DNA from: Patagioenas fasciata
Lineage: Eukaryota > Chordata > Aves > Columbiformes > Columbidae
Direction: 5' to 3'
DNA: 64,000 bases
Assembly (NCBI RefSeq): GCF_037038585.1
Contig: NC_092526.1
Span: 7,402,001 to 7,466,000 of the forward strand
Below are positions 58,001 to 64,000 of the stretch, one piece after another. Below the pieces are notes generated by a model. It saw nothing but the letters and a program-made list of their open reading frames with translations, had not been told where the DNA came from and did no database searches. Made by a program: the position numbers and the translations under genes. Within the stretch, counting starts at the first letter, position 1; each line of letters begins with the position of its first letter.

Positions 58001-58114
58001 TTGGATCAAACCTTTTGGTGTCGATTTTAATAGCAACAAAGCCATCTGAGGCAGCTTCAGTCACCTTCTCATCTTCCCACCTTGCAGCCATCTCGGTGGA
58101 CTGTTCATCCTCAC
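49058..58114 (-). CDS. UBXN4: UBX domain-containing protein 4 (erasin), all coding exons except the first
   Basis: ER-membrane adaptor that recruits the p97/VCP ATPase in ER-associated degradation. Twelve coding exons on the minus strand, in transcript order: 58114-58012, 57149-57121, 56288-56170, 55585-55417, 54955-54853, 53323-53269, 53115-52951, 52148-52021, 51033-50931, 50580-50449, 50104-49896 and 49196-49058 (stop TAG 49060-49058). They total 1454 nt. Order of parts: thioredoxin-like N-terminal domain (DEQSTEMAARWEDEKVTEAA, VCVPSSFFIGDNGIPLEVIA), a serine-rich low-complexity stretch, a long charged coiled-coil (KKLEERREEKRKEEEQ and on), the UBX domain (RIQFRLPDGSSF, MFPRREFTKEDY), a hydrophobic segment (LGTILYPLLAVWRFISNFLF) that inserts in the ER membrane, and a tail ending NTWNGNSTQQM. 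The start exon (human MLWFQGAIP...) is not in the window. Phases and GT-AG junctions close throughout. Confidence 0.95.
49896..50104 (-). CDS. UBXN4: UBXN4 exon with membrane segment
   Basis: Encodes AGRPATSVVQSSGGDLWKFL, then GTILYPLLAVWRFISNFLF and a proline/serine-rich stretch. The uninterrupted hydrophobic segment corresponds to the intramembrane helix of the human protein, which holds both termini on the cytosolic side. Confidence 0.93.
50449..50580 (-). CDS. UBXN4: UBXN4 exon with the p97-binding loop of the UBX domain
   Basis: Encodes TVGNAYGNFSLATMFPRREF and continues to LAPSASVVLLP. The Phe-Pro-Arg signature in MFPRREF is the loop that UBX domains insert into the p97 N-domain. The adjacent exon 50931-51033 carries the first strands of the domain with RIQFRLPDGS. 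Confidence 0.94.
57121..57149 (-). CDS. UBXN4: UBXN4 29-nt exon
   Basis: The exon encodes EACLQFSQI with a base on each side completing Ser and Tyr, exactly the residues of human UBXN4 between IDTKS and YPVVCVP. It is flanked by AG on the left (transcript sense) and GTATCC on the right. Its length is not a multiple of three, so skipping it would shift the frame. Confidence 0.88.
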
Positions 58115-61100
58115 CTGCAATACACAGCACACGTGTGAAGCTGAACACACCGCCAATTACTGTTTCTTGTCTCATTTGAGCGTTGCTTCAACTGCTTGAA
58201 ATCACCTTTGAAAGACACTCCTGTGATTATTTTCAAATTAGTTTATCATTTTTGTAATCTGGAGACAATTCACTCCAGATGATTCACTTTGCTAACATGC
58301 CAAAAACCTAATATACCAAAAATGCTTCCAACCCCGCAAGCATGTAGCTTTTGCATTGAGCCGCATGGTGAGCTGGTCCAAGAGAGCAGAAGGGACTGGA
58401 CCACAGAGATGGAACAGAGACAGAGGAACTGAAGATGATGGCGAGCCCAATGTTTGGCTCGATTGCATCATCTAATTGCACAATCACTGAAGGGTCTCGT
58501 TTTCATGTTACAGAGAATATGCTTATGCTTTAACAGTGCTTATACTCTCATAATATGCAAGGAGATGCTGCAGCACAGTCAGAGTGAACCTTTGCTTCTC
58601 CCTAATACTAAGCTTTATCTCCTAACATGCTAAAACACTGCTTACTCTTCATTATAAATTTAATTACATATTGGTACCCCAGCTACTAATAGGTAAAACT
58701 ACATTTTCTAGCCTTTGTAAATATGTAATTCAGCAGACAAGGTTTCACAGTTTGATGGTGTTAAAAAAACCCCACAAACCAAAAAGCATTTATTTGCAGA
58801 ATTATTTGTAATTTAGTTTTGTATTCCAGTTCCTGATATGAACAGTAACAGCAGGAGGGGAGGAAAAGGAGTGAGGAGCACAGAGGAACAAGTATAACAG
58901 TAAAAGATGCACTACTTAAGTAAAGGAAACTGAAAATGTGTTCTGGGGCCACAGATTGAGAAGCGTTATTTCAATCAGATGAAACCACATCAATCATCTT
59001 CCGAAGCACTGGTTTAGTGAGGATGTGGATTAATAAATAGATTCTGATTAATATTAACCATCTTTTAACAAGTAAACTGGCTGCAACCATTTGTTTATCT
59101 TCAATCTGTATGACTTCCTAGCAGTTTGGAATCGACTGTTCTCTTGATGAAGAATTTGAGTCACAAGTACAGAAGTATAGTAGTCCATTCTTCAATTACA
59201 ACAACAAACCATTTGTTTGTTTCATCCCAGTTGCCATTTCATGCAGTATTTTTCACTTGTTAAAGATCAGGAGTTATATGTGCAATCCCCAGATGAAGCA
59301 GTGCTGCCTTAAGGGCAAAACTGTCTGGCCACAATGCTTCTCAGAGAGACACATATCCAAAATATACTGATCTTGGAAAAGCATTTTCCAATCAGATGTG
59401 TTGATTTTTCCCCGGAAGCATTAGAGCAAGTAAGAAAGTATTCATCTCTACTACTGTAATTGTATATAAGCAGGTAAATATTCAGCATATTTTGTGCAGA
59501 AACCTCTCCTCTTCCTTTAACTGCAATGCTTCCAACTGTGGTCAACAGATGCAGCTGTTCTGCCAAGTGGTTCAGCGTCCTCCCCCATTCCCAGCTGCTC
59601 ACAGACAGACAGCTGCTTCCCCACACACACTCTTTCAAAAGGACACGTGCTCATCCCATTAGGCTACTAAAAATATCTACATACTTGCCTAACACTAACT
59701 TTTCCATACAACCAACTGCTGTAGAAAAAGAATGCTGAAAGATACAAACGGGTCACAGACTGTTCACAGCAGAGATGAGGCCCGTGAATGGAAATGCTGA
59801 TAACTCACATTTTATCAAGCTCTGTGCCACAAAGCATAGCTTAATATTGTGATTACCCATAGAATCATCTCTTATTCTTGTACATATTTTTGTTTTGATA
59901 ACCCTTTTTCCTCTGGGGGTTAAAGTTATTACATTACACTTTTGTAGTAATTATATCCTGAAATGAAAGCTGCCACATCACAGGAAAAGCATCAGGAAAG
60001 TCAAGAGGTCAAGCTGAACAGAACTTTACATATTCACAGTTCTGCTGAACACTGAACTATCACAACCACCTCAGAATTCTGGTTCCCAAGACTCTCAGAT
60101 TATTTATTTCTCAACAAAAGCATCACTTTGATTCACTTCACAGCAATTAAAGACCTGTACATAACTCTCAGTTGCAGTTGTGAATCTCTTATGTTTAGTC
60201 AGGTAAATTGAGATATCTACACGGGGAAAACTTATCCATCATTTCTCAAGTGATTCAGATAATTGGAAGAGACACTTTCTGCAACAATTTACAACCTGTA
60301 TAAGGACTTATTCAAAACAACCGCAGGTTGTCAAAGGACTTTAATTCCCCTATTCCTCAGCATGGAGTCATCAGGGAAAAGTGTTTTCCTTTCAAGAAGA
60401 AGAGAGATAAACCCAGCTGACTTCTCAATATCCAACATTTTTGTAACTACTCAGTAAGAGTAAGGATTGCCCATTCTGGAAATGACAGAAAACCAAGACA
60501 TTAAGCTGTTCACCTCCTCTTCCTGTGCTTCATTTCAGATATTTAACTTGAGGAATGCTTTCATACGGCTTGGATATAAAATATTAACAAATGGCTTGAT
60601 GATTTAAAATAAATGGAAAAAAAAAATCCCAACCACAAACATAATCTAAAACCAAACAAACAAAACAAACATAATCTAAAAATAAAATTCTGAACAAAGG
60701 AAGGAGTGTTTCTACAAATGTTTCCAAAAAGAAACACAAACATTTTAGCTTGAAGTTTCTCTCACCCCCTGCAGTCATTTCTCATTCTGAAAAGCACTTT
60801 TTATGAGTGGCCTGGTATTTTCATGATCAGAACATGTCAAATGTTTGGAAAGAATAATCTGAAATACCTCAGTCAGAACAGAGGCTGCACCTGAGGAGGT
60901 TTGATATCAAATGAACAATACACTTTAGATTAAGAACTCAGATTGTGAAAGGAGTTTTCTAACTCTGCAGACTAAAAAACCATTGATGGAACAGCTGCCA
61001 GCAAGACTGCAGAGACATTCACCAGACATGTTCCCATTTCAGGAATACTTCTTCCCTGTGCAGTAGCAGAACCCATCAGCAATTATTTGGTGCCACAAAG

Positions 61101-63800
61101 TGACTTTTCTGCTCCTCAAACACAATTCCTTGCTTTGTGTGCATGTGTACAGAAGCCTCTAATTTAACACCTTGCCTTAATATTTGAAAATCAGTTTTGT
61201 AAGGTGGACACACTTCATTTCATGCTCCCTTTTACTGCAACTTGCCGTTAATTTAAGGGGGTGTTTAACACACTTACACAACTGCATCACAAGGAACTAT
61301 GCTGTTGAAGGTTTTAAAAACTGCACTAAAAATGTTAGGAATATAGCTGCAAACAAAAATGTTAAAGAAAAAAAGCTGGTTGAAGAACATGTAATTGCAG
61401 TCACAAACACCACCTCACTGTTAAGATAAATAGCCACATTATTCCTTACTTAGCTGGAAAATATCCTAGAATCAGAAAGAATAATCTACTTCTTCATTTC
61501 CTAGCACCTTTTTAAAGAGGTGTACTGAAGAAGGAGAGAGGGAGACAGATGGTAGTAGAAACCAAACAGAGATGGACCTGCCAGAATTCAATAATTTGGG
61601 TCAAGGCTGTATCTAATAGCTATCCTCCACAGTGGCCACACTAAAATTACAGTTAATCTGTATTTTCCATTTATGTCGCTAATTTGTTTCCTTTATTAAT
61701 TTTTTGTCCACCTGTAAATTATTGGACAAAGCGTTCAAAAAACCCCCAGAAACACTGAACACTTCTGAACGCATGTCTTCCTGCTCAGAAAGCTGCTTTC
61801 AAATGTTTGTCTCCAATGTCTATGGGCAAGGGTGTAATGCGAAGACTCAAAGTTAACATCACCACCAACTGTGCGGTTTTAAACATGGATCTACCCAAAC
61901 AACAAACTGCTGCCATAAAACCAGATGATTCTTTTAGCGCTCCGCATCCTTCGAACACACCGGCTGCCGCACACAGTGAGAAAGTACATTCTTGGGCTTC
62001 CCAATTCCCTTTCTCAGCCCTGTTGCAGGTCAGCTGCCCTGATCCCACTGTTCTTGGGGTAGATCAGAACCAGGCAGAACTCTCCAACACTTCCATTTTG
62101 GAGATATGGTCACCCAAAGTAACACTCTCCCTTTATCCGGACTCAAAACCAAACCAAACAAATCCTTACAGCATACTAAAATGTCAAAACTAGGTTACAT
62201 TCCCGCAATGATAAATTTATCTCCACTCTATATATCTACATATTCCTGTATCCCTCTAGTCAACATCAATGTCTAAAAGAAAAAGCTAGTTTTGTGTACA
62301 ATTTTTGTTTCATTAAAAATACTGAAAATAAGTTACAATGTGTGCTTCTCAAGCACCAATGCATACATACTCAGTTCAAAACACTCACAGGTAATGAATT
62401 ATTACTAAAAAAAAAAATCTTTGTGGTTGGTTAACTTTGGCTGGATGCCAGGCCCCACCAAAGCAGCTCTATCACTCCCACATGGATGTGGGACAGAAAA
62501 TACAATGAATGGCCTGTCTGTTGAGATAAGGACAGGAAAATCACTCACCAATTACTGCCATGGGCAAAAGAGACTCAACTTTGGGAAATTAATTTAATTT
62601 ATTGGCAATCGAAAGTCAGAGTAGGATCATGAGCAGCTCCTCCCCTTCCTTCTTCACTGACTTTGGTGTCTGCAGAGTTGTTTCTCTCACATCATCTCAC
62701 TCTTCTCTTCCAGCTGCTGTTGCACAGCAGTTTTTTTCTCCCTTCTTATATGTGTTATCCCAGAGGTGCTACCACTGTCACTGATGGGCTCAGCCTTGGC
62801 CAGCAGTTGGTCCATCTCGAAGCCAGTGTCTTTGGCTCTATGGGACACGGGGGAACCTTCTAGCCACCCCTGCAGCCCTGCTACCAAAACCTTGCCATGC
62901 AAACCCAATACAGAGCATCTGAAACATCCAAAACGTTTAGTAGAAAACTTCTGAGTCGGGACTGGGGGGATGATCAGCCTTTAACCAAGTCACAGCACAT
63001 CATGTTCCACATGCAAAGATAACAAGTGTTGCAAAACACCCCTGCCAGAAGTTTCTCGTTTACCACCTGTCTTTCTATTTAATTTTATACAATGCACTAC
63101 GGTCATCTCATTATTGAGTGTGAAGGCAGAGAGCTATCATGTAGGCACTGTAGGTAAATACACTAAGGTACGCTTATATGAAAAAAAAAAGTCCAATGGT
63201 ATAAGGCTTTCAAATCACAGCACCCACCTGCCATCACGATTCATGGGCTTTAAAATACTGCCTTAAAACCAGCACACGCTACCCCATCGGAGAAGACCTT
63301 GTTTTCTAGCAATATGTTCACTATCCAACAGAAAATGCTGTTCTCCGATTACAAGAAGAGTTGTGTCAACAAAAGAGCTTAACCACACTTTCCTGTTCTG
63401 TTCACACACCCTTTGGGAGTGAACTTCTCCTTGAAGCAAAGTGAATCCCACAGTTGAATACGTCCTAAGGGAACAACACTAGCCACATGTTTAGCGTCGT
63501 CCCTTTTTCATGAGGCATCTGGAAAACTTCAAGCCACAAGCAATCACGCCAACAGTAGAAACAACAGAAACAACATGCACACAGACATAAAAACACAGAA
63601 AGAAAGTTGAAGAGCCTGTCTAATGTCCTCTTTTCCCTTTAACCACTCCCATTTTTCCAGACAGACAGGCAATGTACACAAAGACAATACGAGCTTCTGT
63701 AGGTTTCAATTGCCTTTCAGTTACATAATAAACACTATAGGTAACTCGAAAGAAAAAGGACACTGTATGTAAACAGCTAAGAAAGTTACAGAAAAACTGG
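58115..63800 (-). other. UBXN4 intron 1 (partial)
   Basis: About 5.7 kb without a recognisable exon. Apart from the LTR at 62,422-62,912 and a small direct repeat near 60,635-60,681 (a 17-base unit repeated after 13 bases) I see AT-rich unique-looking sequence. The expected first exon (human MLWFQGAIP...FVAG) was searched for in reverse complement and not found. Confidence 0.7.
62422..62912 (-). mobile_element. Avian endogenous-retrovirus-type solo LTR
   Basis: On the minus strand the element runs from TGTATTGGGTTTGCATGGC (right end) to CCAACCACA (left end), that is TG...CA termini as in retroviral LTRs. A polyadenylation-type AATAAA occurs on the minus strand at about 62,600-62,606 inside the sequence that reads AATTTAATTTATTGGCAAT on plus. 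I recognise it as a dispersed LTR-like repeat of bird genomes, in a shortened form. No gag, pol or env sequence flanks it, so it is a solo LTR. A clear target-site duplication was not found. Confidence 0.72.
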
Positions 63801-64000
63801 ATGCGGGCTTGTGTAAGGATGAAACGAAGGGAAACGCGAAACACGGAACAGCCGATTTCAGCGCCTAGGCCTGGGGCTCGGACAGCCGGACTGACACAGC
63901 AGAAATCGCCGCGCAGCGGGAGGGGAGGCGGGAAGCACCAGCTGGGAAGGCGCCGCGGAGCCTCGGCCGAGCTCCGCCCGGGGCTGACAGGCCCGCGGGC
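63801..64000 (-). promoter_or_regulatory. Edge of the UBXN4 CpG island
   Basis: The last 200 bases become strongly GC- and CpG-rich (CGCCGCGCAGCGGG, GGCGCCGCGGAGCCTCGG). Because exon 1 coding sequence is not seen, this is most likely the start of intron 1 just downstream of the UBXN4 promoter, which would lie past position 64,000. Confidence 0.6.

Noticed and set aside
63620-64000. First coding exon of UBXN4 at the right edge
   Set aside because: I looked for the reverse complement of the expected MLWFQGAIP and FVVFVAG sequence and did not find it; only the CpG-rich edge is present.

Overview
This is a nuclear window from a vertebrate, almost certainly a bird. The genes are intron-rich with GT-AG junctions. 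The interspersed repeats are mostly CR1 LINE fragments, several with the CR1 3' tail (ATTCTATGATTCTATGA-like), and one repeat is an avian-type retroviral LTR. The gene order DARS1 - MCM6 - LCT - UBXN4, with only UBXN4 reversed, is the same block known around human lactase on chromosome 2q21 (in inverted orientation). I read every exon by translating it and matching it to the remembered vertebrate protein; splice phases close exactly at all junctions and I saw no frameshift or premature stop.

Layout. 1-10.3 kb: the last nine coding exons and 3' UTR of DARS1 (+ strand; the gene enters from the left). 10.3-13.1 kb: AT-rich intergenic DNA. 13.1-13.8 kb: two head-to-tail CR1 fragments on the minus strand, directly followed by a CpG-rich MCM6 promoter with E2F-type and inverted CCAAT sites. 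14.1-27.5 kb: complete MCM6 (17 coding exons, 825 aa). 27.5-29.5 kb: intergenic DNA with the presumed LCT proximal promoter at its right end. 29.6-47.8 kb: complete LCT (17 coding exons, 1926 aa). 47.8-49.1 kb: the tail-to-tail gap between LCT and UBXN4. 49.1-58.1 kb: the last 12 coding exons of UBXN4 (minus strand). 58.1-64.0 kb: UBXN4 intron 1 containing the LTR; its right edge is CpG-rich, so exon 1 and the promoter probably lie just beyond the window.

The four genes are not one pathway. DARS1 charges tRNA-Asp in the cytosol, MCM6 is a subunit of the MCM2-7 replicative helicase, LCT encodes the brush-border lactase-phlorizin hydrolase, and UBXN4 is an ER-membrane p97/VCP adaptor for ER-associated degradation. 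The functional link is regulatory: in humans the lactase-persistence enhancer lies in MCM6 intron 13, and that intron is present here at the equivalent place.

Most interesting points: a full-length, apparently functional lactase gene in a lineage without milk; an N-to-S change next to the acid/base glutamate of its phlorizin-hydrolase domain; an altered propeptide cleavage region; a perfect 28-nt copy of UBXN4 last-exon sequence inside LCT intron 16; an in-frame alanine-rich upstream extension of MCM6; CR1 fragments lying very close to splice sites; and a 29-nt UBXN4 exon behind a weak donor. I found no strong evidence for an entirely new system.
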